This document shows, in pieces, positions 6,084-15,198 of a stretch of DNA of 22,134 nucleotides (position 1 is the stretch's first letter; each line of letters opens with the position of its first letter). Position numbers and translations under genes: made by a program. The notes below the pieces were generated by a model that was given only the letters and a program-made list of their open reading frames with translations, did not search any database and was not told the origin of the DNA. Source of the stretch: a virus; the IMG/VR virus record IMGVR_UViG_3300049893_002987, positions 1 to 22,134 of that record. One strand, written 5' to 3'.

Positions 6084-7725
6084 CGCGTACGCGAAAGTGA
6101 GCATGGACTCTTCTGGCGTGACCAGCGGGGTCAATTCCGCGATTGGCAGCATGAGCAAACTTGCCGGTGTTGCGACGGCTTTGGGGAATACCCTGACGAA
6201 TGTTGGTCAATCCATGACCATCGGTTTGACGCTCCCGATCCTGGCGATGGGCGCGGCGTCCATCAAGGCGGCGAGCGATTACGAAGAAACAAAAAACAAG
6301 GCGGTTGTTGTATTCGGCGAAATGGCGGATGCCATTGTCGAAAACTCCGACAGGGCGGCAACCGCTCTCGGCATGTCGAAACAACAATACCTCGATTATG
6401 CTGCGTCGCTTGGCGCGGCTTTTACAGCGGGGGGGATGGGGATAAAAGATTCTACGGAACTGGCTGAACAGGCAGTCAAACATTTTGCAGACCTGGCTTC
6501 CTTCCATAATGCTCAGGTAGAGGATGTTGCGCTTGCCTGGCAAAGCGCAATCCGTGGACAATACGAACCTATACAGCGTTATTTTCCGTTCATTACCGAT
6601 TCGTACTTGAAAACCTATGGGATCGCAAATAACCTTGTCGATGCCAACACAAAAAACCTGACAGCCAACCAGCGCGCAATTATCTTGAACGCCATTGCGT
6701 TCAATGAAGAGCTGAATCCCGCAGTCAACGACTTTGCCGAAACCTCGAAAGGACTGGCGAATTCGACCCGCATTATGAAAGCCGAATTTCAAAATGCGCT
6801 TGTCACGCTTGGGACGAATCTCCTGCCGATTGCATTGAAGGTCGTTCAGGGGTTGAACAGGATGTTGGAAGCCTTCAACGCCATGCCGCCGGGTGTTCAA
6901 AAAGCCATCATCGTTTTCGCGGGCTTCCTGGCATTGTTGGGACCCCTGCTTTCCTTCCTCGGCACCATCATCTCGTTCATCGGCGGGATCATGTCGCTGG
7001 CAACCACAGTGGGCGGCTTGGGCATTTCCTTTGCGGCTGTGGCTTCCGCGGTTGGCGCGGCGGGTTCGGTGCTGCTTGCGTTTGCAGGCGCGGCGCTTTC
7101 GGCGCTCGGCTCGATCCTCTTGTTGGCGGCGGGACCGGTCTTACTTTATCTCGCATTCAAAAACAACTTCATGGGCATCACCACCACAGCCAAGCAGTTG
7201 TGGTTCATCATCAAATTCGCTTTCAGCGAGGGCTGGAAGTGGCTGGTCAACTCGGTGAAGCAGGGCGGCGTCACGGTCTGGAACGGTTTCAAGAGCATGA
7301 TCCAGCGCGTGGTGCAGTTGTTCCGCTCGATGAACTGGCGCGACCTGGGCAGGTACATGATCCTGGGCATCATCAACGGGCTGTTGGGGGGCATCCCGGC
7401 GCTGGTGCAGGCGGCGATCCGCGCGGCGAAGGCGGTTTTGAGTGCGATAAAGACCACGCTCAAGATCAAATCGCCCTCGGAAGAGTTCATGAAGATCGGC
7501 GCGTTCAGCGGGCAGGGCTTCCGCATGGGTCTCGAAAAGATGATGGACCCGGGCGCCATTGCCAAGAGCATGGCGAAGCCCAGCAATTCCTTCGTGACCT
7601 CCTCGCGCACCAATTACCAGATGAACTTCGGCAACGGTCTCACCGTCCGCGACGTGGACCGGCTGATGGAACAAAAACTTGGAAACTTCACGCGCCAGTT
7701 GACCAAAGCGGTAGGAGCGGCTTGA
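6064..7725 (+). CDS. Tail tape measure protein
   Basis: A 553-residue protein from ATG 6064 (AGGA at 6053-6056). It sets tail length and is ejected or inserts in the membrane during infection. Evidence: it is the longest gene behind the chaperone pair; Ser/Ala/Gly-rich helical N-terminus (KLAGVATALGNTLTNVGQSM); a long hydrophobic stretch at about residues 276-370 (IIVFAGFLALLGPLLSFLG, then several more hydrophobic helices); and the hallmark TTLKIKSPSEEFMKIGAFSG at about 460-480, found near the C-terminus of many siphovirus tape measures (K-S-P-S-x-x-F/x-x-x-G). At 553 residues the tail should be short, on the usual rule of about 0.15 nm per residue (roughly 80 nm). Confidence 0.9.
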   Translation: MAIQLGSAYAKVSMDSSGVTSGVNSAIGSMSKLAGVATALGNTLTNVGQSMTIGLTLPILAMGAASIKAASDYEETKNKAVVVFGEMADAIVENSDRAATALGMSKQQYLDYAASLGAAFTAGGMGIKDSTELAEQAVKHFADLASFHNAQVEDVALAWQSAIRGQYEPIQRYFPFITDSYLKTYGIANNLVDANTKNLTANQRAIILNAIAFNEELNPAVNDFAETSKGLANSTRIMKAEFQNALVTLGTNLLPIALKVVQGLNRMLEAFNAMPPGVQKAIIVFAGFLALLGPLLSFLGTIISFIGGIMSLATTVGGLGISFAAVASAVGAAGSVLLAFAGAALSALGSILLLAAGPVLLYLAFKNNFMGITTTAKQLWFIIKFAFSEGWKWLVNSVKQGGVTVWNGFKSMIQRVVQLFRSMNWRDLGRYMILGIINGLLGGIPALVQAAIRAAKAVLSAIKTTLKIKSPSEEFMKIGAFSGQGFRMGLEKMMDPGAIAKSMAKPSNSFVTSSRTNYQMNFGNGLTVRDVDRLMEQKLGNFTRQLTKAVGAA

Positions 7726-7726
7726 T

Positions 7727-8110
7727 ATGACATCTTCATTCGAGATCGACACAACCTATGGCGGTTTGACGGCGTTGGATGCGCTGGCAGTTCCATTGCC
7801 AGACCCGCAGCCGGTCTTCAACGAATACCGCAAGATGATCCGCCTGGGCGACGGCTCGCTCCTCGGCTCGGGTCCGCGGAGCGTGCTCTGGCAGTTTCCC
7901 CTGCTCGAACCGGATCAGATCGCGCAGTTGGAATCGTTCTTTTCGACCGACCCGATCTACATCACCACGCGCGGCAGGGACGACGCCTTTACGAGTTACG
8001 AGGTCATCATGACCGTCCCCGATCCGCGGCAGGACGGCGAGCATCTGTTCCAAGGCGTCCGTTCGGGATACACCGTCGAATTCATCGTGCTGGCATTGGC
8101 AGGTGATTGA
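7727..8110 (+). CDS. Distal tail (Dit-like) / minor tail protein
   Basis: A 127-residue protein; ATG 7727 lies one base beyond the tape measure stop, with AGGAG at 7713-7717. It has a beta-rich fold with LGDGSLLGSGPRSVLWQFPL, FFSTDPIYITTRGRDDAF, and a C-terminal strand pair (GYTVEFIVLALAGD). The pattern of a short loop (LGDGS) leading to W-x-F-P and later Y-I-x-T-R is common in small proteins directly behind the tape measure in siphoviruses, where they form the ring connecting tube to hub. No catalytic motif. The family could equally be a lambda gpM-like minor tail protein; position is the stronger argument. Confidence 0.55.
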   Translation: MTSSFEIDTTYGGLTALDALAVPLPDPQPVFNEYRKMIRLGDGSLLGSGPRSVLWQFPLLEPDQIAQLESFFSTDPIYITTRGRDDAFTSYEVIMTVPDPRQDGEHLFQGVRSGYTVEFIVLALAGD

Positions 8111-11052
8111 TGGCTAGAGCCGCCACCACCGAAGAGAAAGCGTTATTCCGCACGCCCGGCTCATGGTCGCGGCTGTGGCTGGCTGTCTATAAACCGAACA
8201 CGGTCTACACGGCGCGGCTGGCGGCGGTGCCTTCGTCCACAGACCGCGTGGCGAGCATCACGTATAACACCGGCTCCGGCACGCTGGCGGATGTCAAAGC
8301 CGAGATGACGCTCTGGGTCGGCTCCACGGCGGGCGCGAGAGACCTGGGCGTGTGCCGCATCCGCAAAGCGCCGATCAGCGGGACGTTGTACATCGGCATG
8401 ACCAGCGAAATAGACTGGCAGAGCAATTGTTATTTGACGGTCGTGGACTTGTTCCCCATCTCCGCCCGTGTGCCATTCATGGATAACGGCGCGCTCAAGA
8501 TGGATTACGACCTGGCATACAGCAACCAGCACGCCACCTTCGACCCCGTGCCCGTGCTCGGTCCGCACGCGGTAGCCTGGCTCACCGGCGCGACCGTGGA
8601 TGTCACGTTCGATTCGAGCAACTCATGGGTCTTCGGCTCGTCCATCTCGTCGCGGTCATGGTCCGCGCCTGGCGCATCCGCCACCAGCGGCATGACCACC
8701 AACACCCCCACCATCACCTATAACGCGGCGGGCTATTACCGCGTGTATTGCACGGTCACAGCCGCGAACGGAAAATCTTACACGGGCATCCGTCACGTCT
8801 TCATCTTCGATGCGGACAATCTTCCGCACCGGGTCGAGATCACCGACTCTCCCACGGTGGACGAATCCACGGGCGGCTGGTCGTATGGGGTGAAATTTCA
8901 TGCTTCTACTGCTGATGAAATTGTGGAAGGCGCGCTGGCAATTCTCTTCGCCGAGAACTGGCATGGGTCCACAAAACAAAGCATCGGTCCCGTGACGAGC
9001 CGCGAAAACATCCTCTGCGTTGGTTACATTGCTGGCGAATCCATCGAATGGGACAGCGAAGCCTCGACTGTCGAGTTCACCGTCCACGGCGCACATGAAG
9101 CCCTCTCGCAGATCGAGATCAACCCGGTCGCGCTCAAATGCGCCACAGACACCCCCGCCGAATGGGGCGTCGTCTCAGCCCTCACCGCAGACCGCGCCGC
9201 CTTCCACCTGCTCCACTGGCGCACGAACGTCACCGCTTTGATGGATTTCTATCCCTCGAACGATGCGCGTTACTCGCCGGTCTTCGAAGCCAGCCAGGGC
9301 GATGTATGGAACCAGCTTGAGCAGATCGGCGCGAAGATCTACGCCCGCGGCGGCGTGGACCGTTTCGGGCGGCTGTTTTTCGAGGTCCACCCGAACCTGG
9401 TGCCCGAGGCGGACCGGGCATGGGCGATCGTGATGACGATCACCGAAAAAGATTACAGCGAGCGCGTCAGCGTCACGCGCAGCACGCGCCGCAAAATGTC
9501 CATGCTCGCATCGAGCGGCTGGGTCTCCGACGCCTACGGCAACACCAACATCGTCTATTCGCTGGCGATGGGGCACGTCCACGCGCGGCATGGCAGGGGG
9601 GAGGTGAAAGACCAGTTGCTCGCCGAAGACCAGACCCAATTCAACGAACTGACCGGGCTGGCAATGGGCAAAGAGAACGCCGAGTTCGAGTTCGCCCTCG
9701 CCTTCCCCTACCTCAACGGTCTGGTGGATGTCTTCCCGCGCCAGTTTTTGGATATCACCCTCGCGGCTGGGGATACCCCGCGCGGCGTGGGCTACGCCGG
9801 GAATTTGGTTCCCCGCTCGGTCACGCTTCAATACGACCCCGAGAGCTTGTCCATTACAACCGAGGTGGAATGCGACCCCGAGACCTTCCCCGAACTCGCC
9901 GTAAATGGCGACGTGCCCGCCGACACCGGCGTGACCGATTGGGACGATTCCACCATCCCCGATTTCGACATGCCAGACTTCGGCGACATCGGCGATTTCG
10001 GACTTCTGCCGCCATCGGTGGAGAACCCCAACCATCCCAAAGTGGTGGTCATTGCCTCGACCCAGGGAGTGTTTTATACGCAGGACTTCGACGCCGATAA
10101 CCCGACCTGGAAAGCGATGAACAACGGATTCGCAGAGGATGATGCCATTGAGATCGCCAATTTAGTCGTATGCCCAAACGGTGCGTTATATTGTTTGACA
10201 CGCAGTAGTACAGGCTGGGAAAAGGTATATCGAGCATCCGCATTGGGCGGAACATGGGTCGATGTTTTCGATGCGGCGGTTTACGGAGGGACAAATCCCC
10301 GCGTTACAGGACTTGGGGTATCGGATGAACACGATGAGTTGGTCGCAATCTGTGTCGGGAATGCGTTTGTCAATTTTGGGTCATTGGATACCCATAAAAT
10401 CTATGTAAGCGACGGGGGCGGATTTGCACCGGGCGATTACGTCCGCACTAAATATCGAGACCGATACACTGCAATAGTTTATTCGAAAGGCTCTTGGTAT
10501 GTTTTTGGCTCTCGCCCAATAGGTATCGGCGGTTCGTTGTCCGATTCAAGATTTTGGGTTTACAACGCGGGCGGCGGATTGGTAAGCGACCAAAACGGCG
10601 TCAATTGGGGAAGCGGGGCTGGGGCTGGCGCATCAAGCACCTATGCCGTAGGCGGCGCATTGGTGATTTGCTGGGGCAATGGGGTTGCAGGATACAACAT
10701 TATCAATGACTTGCTGGGCACGTCGCAGACTCATGTCACAACAGAGATCAGCCCGTCTGGATTGCAGGCAATAGCAATGGCTCCCCCATTTGTTTATGGC
10801 ATGGGCGCAAGCGGCGGATCAAGTCCGTACAAAACAACGGACAGCGGCGCATCCTGGCAAAGCGTGGGCGGGGTGATTCCAATCGGCTCCGACGTTTGGG
10901 CGCATTGCGGCGATAACAACCGTTTTATTTTCGGTGGCGGTACTACACTGCGCCTGACCGTCGATCAAGGTGCAACATACGTTGATAAGGCTGGCAACCT
11001 GGCATATATAGCCGCCTCGCAAGACATTTTCGCTATCAGGTTTATCGCATGA
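8110..11052 (+). CDS. Tail hub / tip protein with PKD-like and propeller-like domains
   Basis: A 980-residue protein. ATG 8110 overlaps the previous stop by one base (TGATG) with AGGTGA at 8101-8106; the in-frame TTG 8107 is rejected. Domains in order: N-terminal beta-rich region (1-150), tail-hub-like; a PKD/Ig-type domain at about 151-233, ending in NAAGYYRVYCTVTAANG, the classic G-x-Y-x-V-x-x-x-V-x-x pattern; a hub-like middle (240-600) with KDYSERVSVTRSTRRKMSML; an Asp/Pro-rich linker (DSTIPDFDMPDFGDIGDFG, about 610-632); and a propeller-like C-terminus (642-980) with an Asp-box TTDSGASWQSVG near 909 and a similar LTVDQGATYVDKAG. This suggests host-glycan contact at the tail tip. GC and codon style change near the linker (see findings). 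No nuclease or lysin motif is evident. Confidence 0.65.
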   Translation: MARAATTEEKALFRTPGSWSRLWLAVYKPNTVYTARLAAVPSSTDRVASITYNTGSGTLADVKAEMTLWVGSTAGARDLGVCRIRKAPISGTLYIGMTSEIDWQSNCYLTVVDLFPISARVPFMDNGALKMDYDLAYSNQHATFDPVPVLGPHAVAWLTGATVDVTFDSSNSWVFGSSISSRSWSAPGASATSGMTTNTPTITYNAAGYYRVYCTVTAANGKSYTGIRHVFIFDADNLPHRVEITDSPTVDESTGGWSYGVKFHASTADEIVEGALAILFAENWHGSTKQSIGPVTSRENILCVGYIAGESIEWDSEASTVEFTVHGAHEALSQIEINPVALKCATDTPAEWGVVSALTADRAAFHLLHWRTNVTALMDFYPSNDARYSPVFEASQGDVWNQLEQIGAKIYARGGVDRFGRLFFEVHPNLVPEADRAWAIVMTITEKDYSERVSVTRSTRRKMSMLASSGWVSDAYGNTNIVYSLAMGHVHARHGRGEVKDQLLAEDQTQFNELTGLAMGKENAEFEFALAFPYLNGLVDVFPRQFLDITLAAGDTPRGVGYAGNLVPRSVTLQYDPESLSITTEVECDPETFPELAVNGDVPADTGVTDWDDSTIPDFDMPDFGDIGDFGLLPPSVENPNHPKVVVIASTQGVFYTQDFDADNPTWKAMNNGFAEDDAIEIANLVVCPNGALYCLTRSSTGWEKVYRASALGGTWVDVFDAAVYGGTNPRVTGLGVSDEHDELVAICVGNAFVNFGSLDTHKIYVSDGGGFAPGDYVRTKYRDRYTAIVYSKGSWYVFGSRPIGIGGSLSDSRFWVYNAGGGLVSDQNGVNWGSGAGAGASSTYAVGGALVICWGNGVAGYNIINDLLGTSQTHVTTEISPSGLQAIAMAPPFVYGMGASGGSSPYKTTDSGASWQSVGGVIPIGSDVWAHCGDNNRFIFGGGTTLRLTVDQGATYVDKAGNLAYIAASQDIFAIRFIA

Positions 11053-13352
11053 CAAAGTATAAAAAATTTGCGCGCTCGCTCAAGTCTGTTTTGCTCCGCG
11101 ACAAGTATGCAGAGATCCCCGCGTTTCTTGGTAATCTCTCCGGCACGGTCGCTGCCGATGTGACCGGCAGGGTCTATGTCACGCTCTTCAACGGCGAAGT
11201 GCTCGAAGTCTTTAATGGCAGGGTCCCCAACGTTCCGCGCCTGCCCGTGTTGATCGGCTATGGGGGAGGCGAGAAATTGCAGATCCTGCGCTCGCGGGAT
11301 GTGTACACCTCGCCGCCCTTCCCAGATGTTCCGCCTCATGCCTTCCTGCATACGTTTCCAAATGCCGACACAGTGCCCGTGCATGAACAGCAAATCATGC
11401 CTTTGCTGGTCGAGCCTGCCTCCGGTCTCACAATACGGATTCATGGCGGATCATACGAGCTGGAGGATGGCTGGCATGTTTTCGTCACGCAGGAAGTGGA
11501 CCTGACCGCGAATGTGCCTGCCAGCGGCGCGATCTACACCCTGCTTGAAGTGGACAGCACCGGGGCAATCTCTGCCACCGATGGCTCCGCGGTCGATACC
11601 CGCGCCATGCTCGAATACAGCGACATCCCCGCCGCAGACCCTGACAAATTCGCGCTTGCGGCGGTCAAACTGTACAACGGTCAATCGTCGTTTGTCTTTT
11701 TACCCACCGACACAGACATCATTGACTTGCGATTTGGACGGCGCACGTATCCCGCCGACCTTGCGAACATCGGCGCGATCCTCTCCAGCGTTTCAGCCGA
11801 TACGCCGCTCGATGCGGATACGATCAATTTTTGGGATGCGGTCGATGCCGTCTTGAAAAAAATCACCTGGGCGAATGTCAAAGCCAAACTCAAAACCTAT
11901 TTCGACACGCTCTATGCGGCTGTCTCACACGTTCACGACGCATCAGTCATCACCTACACCCCAGCCGTCAATGCCGATTGGGACGGCTCCGCAGACCCCG
12001 GCGACGTGGACAACGCGCTCGATCAACTCGCTGAACGGACTGCTGACCTTGAAGCGGGTGGCGGCGGCGGTCACACTATTCAGGACGAGGGCACGCCGCT
12101 CACACAGCGGACAAATCTGAATTTTGTTGGTGCGCGTGTTGCCGCAACGGATGATGCTGGAAATAATGCGACAGTCATTACCATCTCAAATGAAACTGCT
12201 CAGACCATCGGCGACCTGATCGAAGGATCGACCAATAAGGCGACCCCGGTCGATGCCGACCGTTTCGGATTTTGGGACAGCGTTGCCGACATCCTGAAAT
12301 ACGCGACCTGGGTAAATATCAAAGCCACGCTAAAAACGTATTTTGATACCCTCTACGCCACATTGACCGGCACAGACTTATATAACTTCGCTCTCAATGG
12401 CGGAGCCGATTTTTTCCAACGGGTAGACCCCGCCGCATCAACATCCCTGACCGATGGCGCATACAACGGCATGGATATGTGGTATTCGCTCATTCAGGGA
12501 TCAGGAGCCACAGAAAAACGAGACAGCGGCATCGGAACGGCAGAATACTCTTTGCGCCTGACTGCGGGCGGAACGACAAACCGCTACGGCAAAGCACAGA
12601 TCATACATTCCAAAAAATCCATCCCATTGCGCGGACAAACCATCACAGCCCAATTTCGCGTCAAGCCCACAAACAACGCGGGAAGCGGCACGCGGGATTA
12701 CCGTATCGCCATCCTTGCGTGGACAGGCACAAAGAACACAGTCACGCGGGATGTCGTCAATGACTGGACTTCATCCAATTTCACCACCAGCAATTTTTTT
12801 GCATCCACGTCATTGTCACTTATCGGGACGGCGGCAGTCACCGCCACACATGGCGTGGAAAGCGTCCTGTCGATCAGCGGCTCCGTGCCCACCAACTGCA
12901 ACAACCTGATATTTTTCTTTTGGGCGGAGGATGTCCCGACACATGCAAGCGACTATGCCCAATTCAGCGAAATTGGATTATATATCTCGTCCACTGTCCA
13001 GACATGGAAAGCGTTTGACGGCGAACTTGAACGATGTCAAAAGTTTTTTACAAAATCGTATGCGCCCGATATTCCACCAGGCAACACTTTATCAACAAAT
13101 GCCGCAGGCATGTACAACGACTTCACAACGCAGACAGTCGGATGGGTGGGCTTCAAGGTCACTATGGAAGGCTCCCCCACAATGGTTTTTTACAGTCCCG
13201 TTACTGGATCATCAGGCTATATCAGATCAAATGGAGCAGACGCGGCAGTTACCGGAGGCGTTTGGGGGCATGGGGGTATCGGCGCGGTTTATGCCACACT
13301 GACAGCGGCAAAAACATCCCTATTCCACTACACCGCCGCATACGAACTATAG
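11049..13352 (+). CDS. Tail fibre protein with duplicated 40-residue module
   Basis: A 767-residue protein; ATG 11049 overlaps the preceding stop (ATGA). Two copies of a roughly 40-residue module are visible: residues 251-290 (PLDADTINFWDAVDAVLKK, then TWANVKAKLKTYFDTLYA) and 398-437 (PVDADRFGFWDSVADILKY, then TWVNIKATLKTYFDTLYA). Modules of the TW-x-N-x-K-A-x-L-K-T-Y-F-D-T-L-Y-A type are common in trimeric tail fibres. Between them lies a fibre-shaft segment with IQDEGTPLTQRTNLNFVG. From about 440 the chain looks like a beta-sandwich receptor-binding part, ending with ELERCQKFFTKSYAP and a glycine-rich end. The Gly-rich spacer (GGGGG near 339) separates shaft segments. Function: receptor recognition at the tail tip. 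Confidence 0.8.
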   Translation: MTKYKKFARSLKSVLLRDKYAEIPAFLGNLSGTVAADVTGRVYVTLFNGEVLEVFNGRVPNVPRLPVLIGYGGGEKLQILRSRDVYTSPPFPDVPPHAFLHTFPNADTVPVHEQQIMPLLVEPASGLTIRIHGGSYELEDGWHVFVTQEVDLTANVPASGAIYTLLEVDSTGAISATDGSAVDTRAMLEYSDIPAADPDKFALAAVKLYNGQSSFVFLPTDTDIIDLRFGRRTYPADLANIGAILSSVSADTPLDADTINFWDAVDAVLKKITWANVKAKLKTYFDTLYAAVSHVHDASVITYTPAVNADWDGSADPGDVDNALDQLAERTADLEAGGGGGHTIQDEGTPLTQRTNLNFVGARVAATDDAGNNATVITISNETAQTIGDLIEGSTNKATPVDADRFGFWDSVADILKYATWVNIKATLKTYFDTLYATLTGTDLYNFALNGGADFFQRVDPAASTSLTDGAYNGMDMWYSLIQGSGATEKRDSGIGTAEYSLRLTAGGTTNRYGKAQIIHSKKSIPLRGQTITAQFRVKPTNNAGSGTRDYRIAILAWTGTKNTVTRDVVNDWTSSNFTTSNFFASTSLSLIGTAAVTATHGVESVLSISGSVPTNCNNLIFFFWAEDVPTHASDYAQFSEIGLYISSTVQTWKAFDGELERCQKFFTKSYAPDIPPGNTLSTNAAGMYNDFTTQTVGWVGFKVTMEGSPTMVFYSPVTGSSGYIRSNGADAAVTGGVWGHGGIGAVYATLTAAKTSLFHYTAAYEL

Positions 13353-13359
13353 GAGCAGA

Positions 13360-13740
13360 ATGTATAGCATTACATACAGTCCCGAAGGCATACCAACCGG
13401 AATCCGGCAAGAGATAGGTCAAAAAATTACTTTCATCCCTCTTGATGAAAGCAATGCAGATTTCCGGGAATTTGTGAAGTGGAATAATACCCAAAATGTA
13501 CCACTGGACTGGCGAACTCCAATCGCTCCGATTGCAGAAGATATTGTTCTGCGATTTGACATGCCCGTCCAAGCCCCCGATTTTCTGGTCGCAACCCCGG
13601 CAATCAATCCAGACCCCGAAAAAGCATTCGATGAAGCCATTGCGGAGATGAAAAAGAAAGAAGGCAACTCAAAATCAATAGCACTAATGGTATTGTCCCT
13701 GACAAAATATCTTGAATCGAAAAAGGCGAAACTAAAATGA
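13360..13740 (+). CDS. Small tail-fibre-associated protein, assembly-like
   Basis: A 126-residue protein from ATG 13360 with AGGAG (13351-13355), which overlaps the fibre stop. It opens with MYSITYSPEGIPTGIRQ and IPLDESNADFREFVKWNN, a pattern (short strand, then I-P-x-D-x-x-N-x-D-x-x-x-F/Y-x-x-W) widespread in small phage proteins next to fibre genes, followed by a Lys/Ala-rich helical end (KAFDEAIAEMKKKEGNS, LTKYLESKKAKLK). A role as fibre chaperone or peripheral fibre component is inferred from position and sequence style. The next gene overlaps by 4 bases (ATGA). Confidence 0.5.
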   Translation: MYSITYSPEGIPTGIRQEIGQKITFIPLDESNADFREFVKWNNTQNVPLDWRTPIAPIAEDIVLRFDMPVQAPDFLVATPAINPDPEKAFDEAIAEMKKKEGNSKSIALMVLSLTKYLESKKAKLK

Positions 13741-15167
13741 GTAAAACCCTACGCAATACCCTGATTGGCGCGGCACTCGCGGCAATTGTGTCGATTATGT
13801 TACTGTCACCAACGGCAGAACCCGCTCGGATTGCCCTTGCCTCCCCTGCACCGTTTACAACCATTCAGGCGGCGGTCAATGCGGCGCAGGCGGGGGATAC
13901 GCTCGTCATAACGGCGGGAACATATACGGAGCAGGTGACAATCTCAAAACCACTGACCCTACAGGCGGGCGGGATAGTAAAGGTCAATGGCTTCATCATC
14001 AAAGCCGACGATGTGACGATTGAGGGATTCGACATCACCAGCCCGAAAACATCAACCGGCTTCGGGGTGAGGGCATATAACTCACGCTGTAAAATCCTTG
14101 ATAATTACATACACGATACGTGGTGGGACGGGATTTTGCTTGAGGCAACATCAAGCAACTGCCTCATTAGTGGAAACAGGATTGAACGCCCTAGTCAAAG
14201 CGGGGCGGAAGTGCGCGGGACAAACCACATCATCCAAAACAACGAGGTATGGAATACATTACAAACCCCGCCCGATTCGACATTCACCCGCTCACAGGGC
14301 GCGGATGCGGATGGATTCCGCTTCTTTGGCAGTGGACACCAATTCATCGGTAACTATGTCCACGATATAAAAGCAGGGACAGCAACCAACCCCGACCCGC
14401 ACACGGATTGTTTTCAGTCATGGAAGGATACTGACCCGAACAGAAAGCCCGCAAGTGACATTGGCTTTTATGATAATGTATGCTTTTTATCGTGGGATTT
14501 TGGCGGTAATACCGTAAACGCATCCTCGAAAATTTTCCAATTCGGCGGCGTCAGTAATGTAATTGCCAAAAACAACATTTCCCGGTCACGGATGGTTTCA
14601 ATTATCCAGAGTAGTTCGACCAATGTTCAACTGACCAATAACACGTTCATCGGTGACGGGTCATTATCGTGGGGCGTTGAGATACTGAACTCCACCTATA
14701 TCACAATTCGGGACAACATTTTTTACCACCAAGAAAACGGGTACGGTTATTTGCCAAAACGCGGAAGCACAGGGTTGAACGCCGGACACAACTGCGTATT
14801 TACAACCACTCGCACCCCGCCCGGCTCACCCATGCCCGGTGATGTTTGGGGGCTTGACCCGCTTTTCGTAAGCTATCTTAGCAATGACTTTCATCTGCAA
14901 CCAAGTTCCCCGTGTTTGGGTATTGGGGTGATTTACGACCAATCGCCTATTCTAACAAGCACATATACCCCCACAGGGTCAACGACACCCATTCCCACAA
15001 GCGCCACACCGACCAAAACACAAATCCCCATAATGAGTGTGACGCCTACCATTACAGTGACCAAAACCATAACACCATCACAAACCGCAACTAGAACGCC
15101 ATCCGCCGTCCCTACGGTTTGTGAGACGGCGGTAAGCACTCACTATTGGTTCATGGGATGCAAATAA
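13737..15167 (+). CDS. Secreted-type right-handed beta-helix protein (NosD/pectate-lyase-like fold)
   Basis: A 476-residue protein; ATG 13737 overlaps the previous stop (ATGA). Residues 1-35 look like a signal peptide: basic start (MSKTLRN), hydrophobic core (LIGAALAAIVSIMLL), then Ala/Pro-rich. The sequence then enters a typical beta-helix: FTTIQAAVNAAQAGDTLVI, repeated turns such as IEGFDI, ILDNYIHD, ISGNRIE, IIQNNEVWNT and VQLTNNTFIGD at about 20-30-residue spacing up to about 340. The C-terminus from about 415 is Thr/Pro/Ser-rich (TPTGSTTPIPTSATPTKT), as on secreted Chloroflexota proteins. It ends the late operon. It could be a polysaccharide-acting tail-spike-like enzyme, or a moron made by the lysogen and exported; the signal peptide favours the latter. 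No catalytic residues identified. Confidence 0.7.
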   Translation: MSKTLRNTLIGAALAAIVSIMLLSPTAEPARIALASPAPFTTIQAAVNAAQAGDTLVITAGTYTEQVTISKPLTLQAGGIVKVNGFIIKADDVTIEGFDITSPKTSTGFGVRAYNSRCKILDNYIHDTWWDGILLEATSSNCLISGNRIERPSQSGAEVRGTNHIIQNNEVWNTLQTPPDSTFTRSQGADADGFRFFGSGHQFIGNYVHDIKAGTATNPDPHTDCFQSWKDTDPNRKPASDIGFYDNVCFLSWDFGGNTVNASSKIFQFGGVSNVIAKNNISRSRMVSIIQSSSTNVQLTNNTFIGDGSLSWGVEILNSTYITIRDNIFYHQENGYGYLPKRGSTGLNAGHNCVFTTTRTPPGSPMPGDVWGLDPLFVSYLSNDFHLQPSSPCLGIGVIYDQSPILTSTYTPTGSTTPIPTSATPTKTQIPIMSVTPTITVTKTITPSQTATRTPSAVPTVCETAVSTHYWFMGCK

Positions 15168-15198
15168 CTAAAAACCGCCCAAAAGGCGGTTTTTAGTT
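15166..15198. terminator. Strong bidirectional rho-independent terminator
   Basis: AACTAAAAACCGCC (15166-15179), loop CAAAA, and the exact reverse complement at 15185-15198; a 14-bp perfect stem with a GC core and A/T flanks, giving a U-run within the stem on either strand. It overlaps the beta-helix stop codon (15165-15167), closing the late operon. On the minus strand it overlaps the stop of the recombinase remnant (15193-15195), so it probably works in both directions. Confidence 0.85.

Noticed and set aside
9420-10100. Plus-strand frame of 226 codons in another frame inside the tail hub gene
   Set aside because: Arg-rich shadow of the hub reading frame; no SD, no recognisable sequence.
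11642-11650. TGACAAATT inside the tail fibre gene as operator
   Set aside because: It lies in a coding region encoding normal fibre residues, with no promoter around it; treated as chance.
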